Shown piece after piece: positions 1 through 7,986 of a DNA stretch of 64,000 nt; within the stretch, counting starts at the first letter, position 1, and each line of letters opens with the position of its first letter. Made by a program: the position numbers and the translations under genes. This stretch comes from Fidelibacterota bacterium. GTDB taxonomy: Bacteria > Fidelibacterota > UBA8477 > JABMPR01. The notes under the pieces are model-generated. The model was not told where the DNA came from. It saw only the letters and a list, made by a program, of their open reading frames with translations, and made no database searches. Location: the NCBI GenBank assembly GCA_016844955.1, contig JAERTH010000052.1:16835-80834 (forward strand). Direction: 5' to 3'.

Positions 1-1
1 C

Positions 2-874
2 CGCAATCTGAAGGGTCGGCAAATCGAGCGAACTGTCGGTATTATTATACGGGAGCTGGACAATCCCTTTTATACGGCGCTGGCTACCGGGATTAAGAAA
101 TACGCAAATGAAAAAGGATATGTGGAATTTATTGCCAGTTCGGAGGCGGATCAGCAGAATGAAGAGACCATTTCCCAGTTATTTGCTTCAAAAGATGTGA
201 AAGGTGCCATCATTGCCCCGGTGATCAATGAGAATATCGAGATTGAACACCTTTTCAGGCTAAAACTATTGAATTATCCTTTTGTGTTATTGAAAGAAGT
301 TCAGGGTATTCATGCCAATGTCGTTTCAATAAACAACCTGGAGGCCACCAAATTGGCGGTTAGATACCTCATGGAAACCGGGCATACGGATATCATCCAT
401 TTTGCAGGACCTGAGTTGTCTTCGCATGCCCATGAGCGAATCAACGGATTCCGGCAGGCATTTAGCGAAAGCACACAGATTTTTAGTGATTCTATGCTTG
501 TCCCATGTGGGTCTCAATTCCAAGATGGGTTTGAAACAGGAATTGACTTTTTCAAAAGGGTTGATCCCAAACGGTTCCCAATGGCCGTCGTTTGTTTTAA
601 TGATGTGATAGCCCTGGGTTTGAGTTCAGCTCTGCATCAACTAAAGATTGATGTACCCAATCAAGTCTCAATTGTTGGCAATGATGATATCGAAATCGCT
701 AAACATTGGTCACCTGCCCTGACAACCGTTCACACACCTCTACATGAATTAGGTATGAAAGCTGCTGAAGTTCTAATAAGGCACATCGAAGCAGATCAAA
801 TTTTACCTGTTGAAAATCATGTCCTGGATTCAGAACTCAAGATACGGGAGACAACGCTGGATCTCACCAAATAG
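2..874 (+). CDS. LacI-family transcriptional regulator, 3' part
   Basis: The reading frame is open from the window edge, so the N-terminus is cut off. The first visible residues (RNLKGRQ...TVGIII, then DNPFY) match the hinge/linker that follows the LacI helix-turn-helix, so only about 50 residues, including the DNA-binding head, are missing. The rest is a periplasmic-binding-protein-like sensor domain (Peripla_BP_3) with the usual elements: GHTDIIHFAGP, ERINGFRQAF, CFNDVIALG, VSIVGNDDIEIA and the C-terminal TTVHTPLHELG. Such proteins repress sugar-uptake genes until a sugar binds. It converges on the aldose epimerase gene, and the two 3' ends overlap by 11 bp. It probably controls the neighbouring sugar genes, but the target cannot be read here. 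A GTG at 122 is in frame but internal. Confidence 0.9.
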   Translation, partial: RNLKGRQIERTVGIIIRELDNPFYTALATGIKKYANEKGYVEFIASSEADQQNEETISQLFASKDVKGAIIAPVINENIEIEHLFRLKLLNYPFVLLKEVQGIHANVVSINNLEATKLAVRYLMETGHTDIIHFAGPELSSHAHERINGFRQAFSESTQIFSDSMLVPCGSQFQDGFETGIDFFKRVDPKRFPMAVVCFNDVIALGLSSALHQLKIDVPNQVSIVGNDDIEIAKHWSPALTTVHTPLHELGMKAAEVLIRHIEADQILPVENHVLDSELKIRETTLDLTK

Positions 875-1829
875 AATCGGCTGAATCCAGGTATATTTGA
901 AATTCGTATTGAACCGATTTTCCAGCATCTAGATCCAGCAGACCCTGCCCATTGTTAAATGCATCAATATTACAGCTCATGGGTTCAACGGCAAAGCCGG
1001 TCCCGTGGGGATGATTAAACAGCTGGAAATATTTATAACCGGCATCGCCTCCCTTTAACGATAAGGTGTAATGTAATTTCCGCTTTTTATCCAACAGCTC
1101 AATAAAATTTTCTGATTCATTGCTCTCAAGTTTAAAACAGGTATCAAAGCGCTCCCCATTGAGAGGATTGAAGTTGGAATAATTCTTACTCTCAAGTAAT
1201 TCACCTGTAGGTAAAAGTGAGTCATCCACCACAACTCTTTTTGATGGCGGGAGCTTCAACTCCACAGCATCAACCCCTTCAGGAAAATGCAGGTAGTGAT
1301 GCCAACCACTCCCTATGGGCAGGGCAGATTTACCCATATTTATGATCTCTGTCTTGCACTCCAGGGTATTCATGTCACGAATGGTATAGACTATCCTGAC
1401 GGTAAAAGGAAAAGGATATCCTGAATCACTGCCATCGTAATCATATTCCAGTTTACAGGTGGCCTGGTCAATCCCACTCTGGATGGATTTCACCTTGAAA
1501 GGTTTGTTATAAACCAGTCCATGCAGGGCGGTACCATCTCCGGGAGAATTCACTGGAAAATTTAATTTTTCGCCTCCATAGGAATAACTACCTCCCCGTA
1601 ATCGATTTGGAAATGGGATTAGAGCACTGTTTAAGAAATATGGATTGTGCTCAATATTGTCATACGGAGTGAGGGGCATGAGGACTGAAATGATCTTTTT
1701 TTCGACCTCAAGGCTCAACTCATATAGTCGTCCACCCTGAGATGGGATTATACTCATCTCCACTCCGCTACGGTGAGATATTCGCAGCACTGAGATTCCG
1801 TTTAATTCTTTGTATTCATGACTAAACAA
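864..1829 (-). CDS. Aldose 1-epimerase (mutarotase)-like protein
   Basis: About 322 residues of the galactose mutarotase/aldose-epimerase beta-sandwich family, which interconverts alpha and beta anomers of aldoses in the cytoplasm. Family marks are GGRLYELSL near the N-terminus, FPNRLRGGSYSYGG, ALHGLVYNKPF (the first conserved His), GSGWHHYLHFPEG (second His region) and AVEPMSCNIDAFNNG carrying the conserved catalytic-type Glu. No ATG start exists upstream of the conserved core. I choose TTG at 1829 because a GAGG sits 8 nt before it; a more distal TTG at 1886 has no ribosome-binding site. It lies between a LacI regulator and a sodium/sugar symporter, consistent with sugar uptake. The exact sugar is unknown, since these proteins often act on phosphorylated or non-galactose sugars. 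Confidence 0.8.
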   Translation of the reverse strand: MFSHEYKELNGISVLRISHRSGVEMSIIPSQGGRLYELSLEVEKKIISVLMPLTPYDNIEHNPYFLNSALIPFPNRLRGGSYSYGGEKLNFPVNSPGDGTALHGLVYNKPFKVKSIQSGIDQATCKLEYDYDGSDSGYPFPFTVRIVYTIRDMNTLECKTEIINMGKSALPIGSGWHHYLHFPEGVDAVELKLPPSKRVVVDDSLLPTGELLESKNYSNFNPLNGERFDTCFKLESNESENFIELLDKKRKLHYTLSLKGGDAGYKYFQLFNHPHGTGFAVEPMSCNIDAFNNGQGLLDLDAGKSVQYEFQIYLDSADSIW

Positions 1830-2010
1830 TTGTAGATCCTCATTTTTCTGGTTGGGGGAACATAATTGTGGGCAGGACAAATGCAATCAACGAAGGAAGG
1901 TAGGTGAACTGCGATTCCATTGATGATGTAGAGTAAGTGTGGATTGGTTACCCTTCTCTTCAAGAAGAATCTGGGTTGCTTCTGACTGGTGGACAATTTT
2001 TCAGTTTATT

Positions 2011-2044
2011 AAAAAAAAGAGAGGACAGAATCATCCACCCTCTC
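2011..2044 (-). terminator. Rho-independent terminator of the symporter gene
   Basis: Read on the minus strand: stem GAGAGG/CCTCTC (2039-2044 pairs with 2019-2024), then a run of eight T (A at 2011-2018). It begins 30 nt after the symporter stop codon. This is the most classical intrinsic terminator in the window. Confidence 0.8.
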
Positions 2045-2073
2045 GTTAAATGCATCAGTAGGCCAGGTATGTT

Positions 2074-3705
2074 TTACCAGAAAACTGCGTAGAGCACGAC
2101 CAGGATGACACCAATCACCATGGCGCTGATGTTGAATGCTGGTTCAGTAGCAAAATACTTCCTGGAGACAGGAATACCCTTGGGATCAGCGGCACCCTTG
2201 CCTTCGATCTGACTGATGATGGCAATAATAATCATGGTGGCGATCCAGACGATCATCATCTGGTGCATCCAGGGCATTGATGTTCCAAGCTTCAGAAGCA
2301 AGGCCAATGGAATCGATGATACGGCTCCCCAGATAGCTGCATTGTTGGTGGATTTCTTATAAAAGAGTCCCATCATGAATACACCCAAAATACCAGGACT
2401 TACCAGACCGGTATACTCTTGAATATATTGAAACATCTCCTTCACTGAGCCCAGTGTTGGCGCTACGAGAACAGCAATAACGAGTGCAACCAGAACTGTG
2501 ATCCGTCCAACTTTAACTGTCTGTTTATCATCTGCATCTTTGTTGATGTAGGCACGATAGATGTCCATTGTGAAAATGGTTGAAGTTGAATTCAGCATGG
2601 AGGCCAGTGATGAAACGATGGCGGCTGAAAGTGCGGCCAGAACCAGCCCCTGCAAACCAGTGGGGACAAATTGACTGATCAACCAGGGATAGGCTTTATC
2701 ATAGTTAATGCCATTGGCGGTATTGAATGCTTCACCTACACCTGGGATAGCAGCGGTACCTTCTGGTGCTGTAAACATCACATAAGCCACGATTCCGGGG
2801 ATGACCACAATCAGAGGGATAATGAGTTTTAGACCGGCTGCGAAGGCGATTCCCTTTTGGGCTTCCTTTAGTGATTTTGCAGCAAAAGTTCTTTGAATAA
2901 TGTACTGGTTGAAACCCCAATAATAAAGATTGGCCACCCACATACCACCTACCAGAACCGCGATTCCAGGTAAATTGCTAAAGCTGGGATGCCCCTTCTT
3001 CAGAATCATGTGGAAGTGATCACCAGCCACATTGTAGATATGTGATAAGCCGTGGAATACACCACCATCGGGTGTTACGTGGTTCAGGGCGATTACTGAG
3101 GTTACCAATCCGCCCACAATTAGCAGGATGACCTGGATAACATCTGTCCAGGCAACAGCGGATAGGCCACCCCAGATGGAATATGCAGCAGCAAAAAAGG
3201 CCAGAGCCAGAATACCGTGCATGATGTAATCACCATTACCGGCACCTAGAATTGTATCCAAAGCTTTGGCACCCAGGAAGAGAACCGAAGTCAGATTGAC
3301 AAAAATGAATAAACCAATCCAGAATACCGCCAGAATGGTTTTTAAATTTTTGCTATAGCGTACTTCCACGAACTGAGGGATAGTATAGATGTTTTTCTCA
3401 ATAAAAATGGGGAGAAAATATTTACCAACGATGATCAGGGTTATGGCTGCCATCCATTCGTATGAGGCGATGGCCAGACCCAGCGAAAATCCAGATCCTG
3501 ACATTCCGATAAACTGCTCAGCAGAAATATTAGCAGCAATTAAAGATGCACCAATGGCCCACCAGGGTAATGATTTTCCTGCCAGGAAATAGTCCTCAGC
3601 GTTTTTTTCGTGCCCCTCTTTGCTTCTGGAGACCCACAGCCCCACAGATACGATAAGAATCGCATAGGCAGCAAAAACCAGATAATCAATTAATGAAAAC
3701 TCCAT
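2074..3705 (-). CDS. Sodium/sugar symporter, SSS (SLC5/SGLT) family
   Basis: 543 residues, around 14 membrane helices, the normal size for vSGLT-like transporters, which move a sugar into the cell with Na+. Signatures are DYFLAGKSLPWWAIGASLIAANISAEQ in helices 1-2 (broken here: DYFLAGKSLPWW, then ANISAEQFIG), YSIWGGLSAVAWTDVIQ (the family GGLxAVxWTDxIQ motif) and SSLASMLNSTSTIF, which holds the two adjacent Ser/Thr positions of the Na2 site. It starts at ATG 3705 with AAAGG shortly upstream, is monocistronic and ends at a clear terminator. The neighbouring mutarotase supports a hexose substrate such as glucose or galactose, but specificity is inference. Confidence 0.9.
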   Translation of the reverse strand: MEFSLIDYLVFAAYAILIVSVGLWVSRSKEGHEKNAEDYFLAGKSLPWWAIGASLIAANISAEQFIGMSGSGFSLGLAIASYEWMAAITLIIVGKYFLPIFIEKNIYTIPQFVEVRYSKNLKTILAVFWIGLFIFVNLTSVLFLGAKALDTILGAGNGDYIMHGILALAFFAAAYSIWGGLSAVAWTDVIQVILLIVGGLVTSVIALNHVTPDGGVFHGLSHIYNVAGDHFHMILKKGHPSFSNLPGIAVLVGGMWVANLYYWGFNQYIIQRTFAAKSLKEAQKGIAFAAGLKLIIPLIVVIPGIVAYVMFTAPEGTAAIPGVGEAFNTANGINYDKAYPWLISQFVPTGLQGLVLAALSAAIVSSLASMLNSTSTIFTMDIYRAYINKDADDKQTVKVGRITVLVALVIAVLVAPTLGSVKEMFQYIQEYTGLVSPGILGVFMMGLFYKKSTNNAAIWGAVSSIPLALLLKLGTSMPWMHQMMIVWIATMIIIAIISQIEGKGAADPKGIPVSRKYFATEPAFNISAMVIGVILVVLYAVFW

Positions 3706-4160
3706 GAATGAACCCTTTTCCTTTTGTTAAACATTCAATCGTGTATGTAACTATAACTTAACACTATCCTGTAATTCTTTAAGCAGAATTACGTATTGAC
3801 CGGTGAAAACAGATGTACATTGACAAAAACCAAGCCAGCTGTGTCTTGTCAACATATCAACGATTCCAGCTTGGATTCTGGCGATATTCTTATCAATTTC
3901 ATAAAAACTATTATCAATTTGAGTGGGTCTGGAAATGAGGATGGCTCCAGATGAGTAGGATTCCTGATTCAAGCTATTTACGACTCAAGCCTTAGCAGTT
4001 CCCAACAATCTCGCTGCTTGAATAATCTGCACGATCGATTAAGTTGAAAAGTGCGATTTTCTTGTTGCCATGGGGGTAAAACACAGTAATGCAAACACAT
4101 GATTACCAGTGGGTGTTGGTAGTTCTAGTGGTTTGTACAAAATAAAATTTGGATTGCGTT
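3706..4160. promoter_or_regulatory. Divergent intergenic region between symporter and LuxR-type regulator
   Basis: 455 bp between divergently transcribed genes, so it must hold both promoters. ATCTGCACGATCG at 4025-4037 resembles ATCTGCACAATCG at 27673-27685, just upstream of the intact LacI gene, and could be a regulator site. A minus-strand frame at 3751-3972 (TTG start, 73 codons) shows no recognisable protein character and is not called. Confidence 0.4.
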
Positions 4161-5591
4161 ATGAACCGACCTGATACTGATCAAACCAGCCAACTTGGAC
4201 CTGATGAACAGGGAGCCTTGCAAAAGTACACACAGCTATTACACCAAGTTAATCAGAGTTTGAATATGGGAGGCTCGCTAAGCGAGATACTTCAGCAACT
4301 TGTAGATGGCATCAGAGCAGTACTGGCCTTTGGAAACGCAACCTGTTTTCTGCTCAATCCAGAAGATAATGAGCTGACACTCTCCTATATGTCGGCTGAT
4401 CCAAATGTTGTGGAAAAATTTGAAAACCTCATTGGCTTCAAGGTCTCTGGTATAACTATTCCTTTGTACGAGGGGAGCAGCTTCTCGAAAATCATCAGTA
4501 CAAAAACCGGCCTGGTTATTCATGACCGAGCTGAATCTCTAATAGATTTTTCCACGGACGAATCGGTACGGCAGGCAACACGGAAACTGGCTCAAATGCT
4601 GGGACCTCAGATAACCTATCGTGTACCCCTAATTGTAGGAGATGAGGTCCTGGGAATACTTGGTGCTTCACGAAAAACACCCGACAGTCAGACCACTATT
4701 GATTCTGACTTAGCCATTCTAGAGTACATGGCTTCAAAAGCAGCCATCATCGTTAAAAAGGCTGAATCAGATGACTCTCTTCGCAAAAGTGAACAAAGAT
4801 ATAAACTCCTGCTCAATTTAGCTCCCGACTCAATTGTGATCATGGACGGAGATGGGAGAATCACTGAAGTAAATGAGGCTCTACTGAGTAAAACAGGATT
4901 TGAGCAGTCGGATCTTATAGGCAGACATTATAGTAAAGCTCCCTTCCTGCCGAAGGTTGAATTTTCTAAAACCGTTCAACTATTCAAAAAGTTGACTGAT
5001 ACATATTTTGGTCAACCCTATGAAATGAGATGGAAAAGAAAGACTGGCAAAAAATACATGGTTGAAGCACGGGTTTCCATTATTAAAGAAGGCGAAAAGA
5101 CTCTTGGATATCAGGCAGTTGCACGAGATGTAACCCACCGCAGACAACTCGAAAAGGAATTGAAGCAAAAGAACAAACAATTAATCAGTAAAAACATTGC
5201 ACTAAAAGAGATGTTGAGTCAGTTGGAATCAGAAAAATCTCTAATTCAGAGTCAAATCACTGAAAATGTTAATCGTCTTGTTGTACCTATTCTCCAGGAT
5301 TTAAAAGCAACCCTTTCTGATTCACAATCAAATCGTTGTGATTTGATGCTGGAACGTATAAGTGATATAGTTTCACCTTTTTCATATAACCTGGGCCTGA
5401 GTGCTAACAACCTCACCAATAAAGAACTTGAAATCTGTGATCTCATCAAGCGCGGATATAGCTCCAAAGACATTGGCAGGTATATGAACATTTCCTTTAG
5501 AACGGTTGAAACTCACCGCAATAGTATCCGCAAAAAGCTGAAGATCAATAACGCAGATGTGAACCTGCAGGTCTATTTGAGATCCATATAA
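4161..5591 (+). CDS. GAF-PAS sensor regulator with LuxR-type helix-turn-helix
   Basis: 476 residues from ATG 4161 (a TTG at 4149 would add four residues). The order is a GAF domain (about residues 25-195), a PAS domain (about 200-320, starting with SEQRYKLLLNLAPDSIVIMDGD in two pieces), a coiled coil (about 320-365, rich in Lys/Gln/Glu), and a C-terminal LuxR/GerE helix-turn-helix beginning LTNKELEICDLIKRGYSSKD and containing the recognition-helix motif FRTVETHRNSIRKKL. It therefore senses a small molecule or redox signal through GAF/PAS and binds DNA without a phosphorelay. No transmembrane segment is seen, so it is cytoplasmic. It is divergent from the symporter and monocistronic. Its target is unknown; the symporter promoter is the nearest candidate. 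Confidence 0.85.
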   Translation: MNRPDTDQTSQLGPDEQGALQKYTQLLHQVNQSLNMGGSLSEILQQLVDGIRAVLAFGNATCFLLNPEDNELTLSYMSADPNVVEKFENLIGFKVSGITIPLYEGSSFSKIISTKTGLVIHDRAESLIDFSTDESVRQATRKLAQMLGPQITYRVPLIVGDEVLGILGASRKTPDSQTTIDSDLAILEYMASKAAIIVKKAESDDSLRKSEQRYKLLLNLAPDSIVIMDGDGRITEVNEALLSKTGFEQSDLIGRHYSKAPFLPKVEFSKTVQLFKKLTDTYFGQPYEMRWKRKTGKKYMVEARVSIIKEGEKTLGYQAVARDVTHRRQLEKELKQKNKQLISKNIALKEMLSQLESEKSLIQSQITENVNRLVVPILQDLKATLSDSQSNRCDLMLERISDIVSPFSYNLGLSANNLTNKELEICDLIKRGYSSKDIGRYMNISFRTVETHRNSIRKKLKINNADVNLQVYLRSI

Positions 5592-5851
5592 AAACTCGCA
5601 TTAAATCTACTCCCACCACGTAGTTTTGCTACGCATTTTCTACGTAGTTAACAAGTGACCTTGTCTCATATTGCGATTTGCATTATGTGACGGGAGTGAT
5701 TAAATATGTCTCCACTTGAAAGGGCTTGGGGGCCAAGCAGATTTGATACTCACCTTTTACACTTGTTAATCAGTAATTACTTCCTATACTAATTGCAATT
5801 AATTAAATCTAATCATTTGATGTTTACATCTATGCATAGACGGGGGGGATT

Positions 5852-5944
5852 TTGAAAGAAAAAATATTAGAAATTGCGGATGAATTAATCGCAATCTGCA
5901 CACTCGTTTTTATTGTCTGGCTTATCATTAACGGTTACAAATAG
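5852..5944 (+). CDS. Putative 30-residue single-pass membrane peptide
   Basis: A TTG start at 5852 is preceded by a G-rich stretch (GGGGGGGA at 5842-5849) that may act as a ribosome-binding site. The peptide begins LKEKILEIADELIAICT and continues as a hydrophobic stretch (TLVFIVWLII) ending NGYK. An amphipathic acidic N-terminus followed by one membrane helix is the usual shape of a bacterial membrane miniprotein. It stops 15 nt before the zinc-ribbon gene, so the two are probably co-transcribed. It is too short for homology to be judged by eye; the strong hydrophobic pattern and tight spacing are the only support. Confidence 0.45.
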   Translation: MKEKILEIADELIAICTLVFIVWLIINGYK

Positions 5945-5959
5945 CAGCAGCTGTTTTAG

Positions 5960-6211
5960 ATGAATAAAGTTGCAATAGAATCCGAATCGAAAGACGAGGT
6001 GAATCTCAATACATCGCCAGATGTAAAGGGAGAGAACTCTCCCCCCTTCAAAGGGACTGTCGTCGCCAAACAGCCCGGTATGAATGTTTGTCCCAAGTGT
6101 GGTTCTGAATATGTTTTTATGATCCACCGTTTTTTTCTAGAAAAGTTGATACTGCGAAAACACAAGTACGTCTGTTCTGATTGCGGTAAAAAATACTTTC
6201 ACCACTCCTAG
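5960..6211 (+). CDS. Small zinc-ribbon protein
   Basis: 83 residues. The first 40 are polar and low in structure (ESESKDEVNLNTSPDVKGE). The C-terminal half holds two knuckles, VCPKCGSEY (C44, C47) and VCSDCGKKY (C72, C75), making a four-cysteine zinc ribbon with a 24-residue hydrophobic/basic spacer. Such ribbons bind nucleic acid or protein partners. It follows the small membrane peptide by 15 nt and ends before a bidirectional terminator. Function is unknown. Confidence 0.7.
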   Translation: MNKVAIESESKDEVNLNTSPDVKGENSPPFKGTVVAKQPGMNVCPKCGSEYVFMIHRFFLEKLILRKHKYVCSDCGKKYFHHS

Positions 6212-6236
6212 CTTCTCCCCCCCATTCAACAAATTG

Positions 6237-6263
6237 CAAAGGCCAGTCTATAACTGGCCCTTG
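6237..6263. terminator. Bidirectional terminator hairpin
   Basis: Perfect stem GGCCAGT/ACTGGCC (6241-6247 with 6253-6259), loop CTATA, extended by an outer CAA/TTG after one mismatch. It sits between the converging zinc-ribbon and hydrolase genes and has T-rich flanks on the minus side. It can serve both transcripts. Confidence 0.75.
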
Positions 6264-6285
6264 TAAATAATTTACTACCCCAAAA

Positions 6286-7971
6286 TTATTTCAAATGGAG
6301 CATCTTGATAACCCTGGTGTGTTGTCCTGATTGCAGGTGGGTCATATAGACACCCGATGGAATGGGTTTACCAGTATCATCACGTCCATTCCAGGTATGA
6401 TTGTACCAGCCGTCTACTTTCGCTTCAGAGGAAATGGTCCTCACTTGATTCCCATGGATATCATAGACAATAATCTTTACGTTGGCGCTTTCAGGTACAC
6501 CATAGCTTATAGTGGTACTCGGGTTAAAGGGGTTGGGATAATTCTGAAGTAATACATATGTTTCAGGGATAGAGTTCTCAGAAGGGGATACCGAAACCAG
6601 CTCATTTTCCTGGTTCAGAACCCAGGTCCACAATCCTTCGGTTTCATAGGCAGGCTCCCAGGCCCAGTGACCCACTCCTTCATACAGGGTGAAATGAACA
6701 TCAGCCCCAATGGCATTCAGGCGATTGTAGGCAGTTTGCGATCCTTGCCAGGGCACTCCTGTATCCTGATCACCATGAAAAATCCAGACATTGGTGTTCA
6801 CCAGCAGTTCGACACCGGCAACATCCCGGGCAGAAATGGGGATAATGGCTGCAAACAGGTCGGGATGTGTGACACCATATTCCCAGGCACCAAAACCACC
6901 GCGACTCAGGCCAGTGAGATAGAGCCTGCCTTCATCTATGCGATTAGTTTCTACAACTTCCTGAGTTAGTGCATGAATTCGATCAATATCCCAGTGAACA
7001 TCATCATGAAGCTGGGGACACAATAGAATAAAATCAGAATTCATCCCTTCTTCAAAAAGTTGAGGCGGTCCCCCATCCCTGATGGCATCCAGGTCATAAA
7101 TTGCACTACCAGAACCATGCAGGTAGACCACCAGTGGCCAATCACCTGTACCAGAATCATAGCCTACCGGTAAATACAATAAATAGTCATCATCTATGGG
7201 TTTTTGAATTGAGGAATTCAGGCTACGAGTGTATCGTGTTGGTGCTCCACTGCCATAAGTAGGAACCTGGCCGGATATCCACTCATAGAATCCAGGATCG
7301 GAATAAACAGTGTCGCCAATATCATGCCCCAGACTATCAAATTCTGTTAATTGAACATCCACATCATCCCAGTTGAGCTCGTAAAACATCACCCGAGCAT
7401 CTTCAATGGGCACGATTTCATCCAAAGCCCCGTGAAAAATCCAGGTAGAAAGCTCATGGGCCGACCACACTTGCGTACCAGGTGATGAGGCAACTGGAGC
7501 GAATTTCTCAAAGATATCTGGATAGAGCAGCGCAAGTTCCCAGGCACCCCAGCCACCGCGATCACCCAAACCTGTTAGCCAGATCTGAGAATTATCTATG
7601 TTATAGGAATTTCCAATCTGCTCCAGGAGTTCCACAAGCGCTTCCGTATCCCACAAAACATCTCCCGGTAGTTGTGGAACAGCGATGAAGTAATCAAACG
7701 ACATCCCAGCTTCAACTTCGCGGGGTGGTCCAACTTCACGGAGCTGATTGATATCTCCCAAGCAATCCTCCCCGGTCAGGAAAAGCAACAAGGGTTTCTC
7801 TTCACTGGGGTGGTAATCATCTGGGACGTAGAGCAGATAGTCGATCTCAACGGCTTTGGTGATCTCAGTAGAAAAATTCAGATATTGCGGGAGCACTTGC
7901 GCCTGAGCAAATGAAACCAATAGCGATAAAGATGAAACGTATTGCAGAGATAGATTGAGTAATTGTTTCAT
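6286..7971 (-). CDS. Secreted tandem alpha/beta-hydrolase (esterase-like) with T9SS sorting domain
   Basis: 561 residues. A signal peptide (about 1-24, ending FAQAQ) precedes two PHB-depolymerase/dienelactone-hydrolase-like domains (about 35-250 and 255-460) and a C-terminal sorting domain starting NYPNPFNPSTTISYG and ending GVYMTHLQSG...KMLHLK. The second domain has a complete-looking triad: nucleophile elbow TGLSRGGFG, DTGVPWQGS and GVGHWAWEP. In the first domain the elbow reads TGLGDRGGWG, so the serine is replaced by Gly-Asp while the Asp (DEIVPIEDA) and His (SLGHDIGD) regions remain. It would act outside the cell on ester-linked substrates (inference). It lies 15 bp downstream of a lipoprotein paralogue, presumably in the same operon, and ends at a bidirectional terminator. 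Confidence 0.85.
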   Translation of the reverse strand: MKQLLNLSLQYVSSLSLLVSFAQAQVLPQYLNFSTEITKAVEIDYLLYVPDDYHPSEEKPLLLFLTGEDCLGDINQLREVGPPREVEAGMSFDYFIAVPQLPGDVLWDTEALVELLEQIGNSYNIDNSQIWLTGLGDRGGWGAWELALLYPDIFEKFAPVASSPGTQVWSAHELSTWIFHGALDEIVPIEDARVMFYELNWDDVDVQLTEFDSLGHDIGDTVYSDPGFYEWISGQVPTYGSGAPTRYTRSLNSSIQKPIDDDYLLYLPVGYDSGTGDWPLVVYLHGSGSAIYDLDAIRDGGPPQLFEEGMNSDFILLCPQLHDDVHWDIDRIHALTQEVVETNRIDEGRLYLTGLSRGGFGAWEYGVTHPDLFAAIIPISARDVAGVELLVNTNVWIFHGDQDTGVPWQGSQTAYNRLNAIGADVHFTLYEGVGHWAWEPAYETEGLWTWVLNQENELVSVSPSENSIPETYVLLQNYPNPFNPSTTISYGVPESANVKIIVYDIHGNQVRTISSEAKVDGWYNHTWNGRDDTGKPIPSGVYMTHLQSGQHTRVIKMLHLK

Positions 7972-7986
7972 TATAAATCCTCATGG

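Noticed and set aside
3751..3972. 73-codon minus-strand frame upstream of the symporter
   Set aside because: TTG start, no ribosome-binding site and no recognisable motif.
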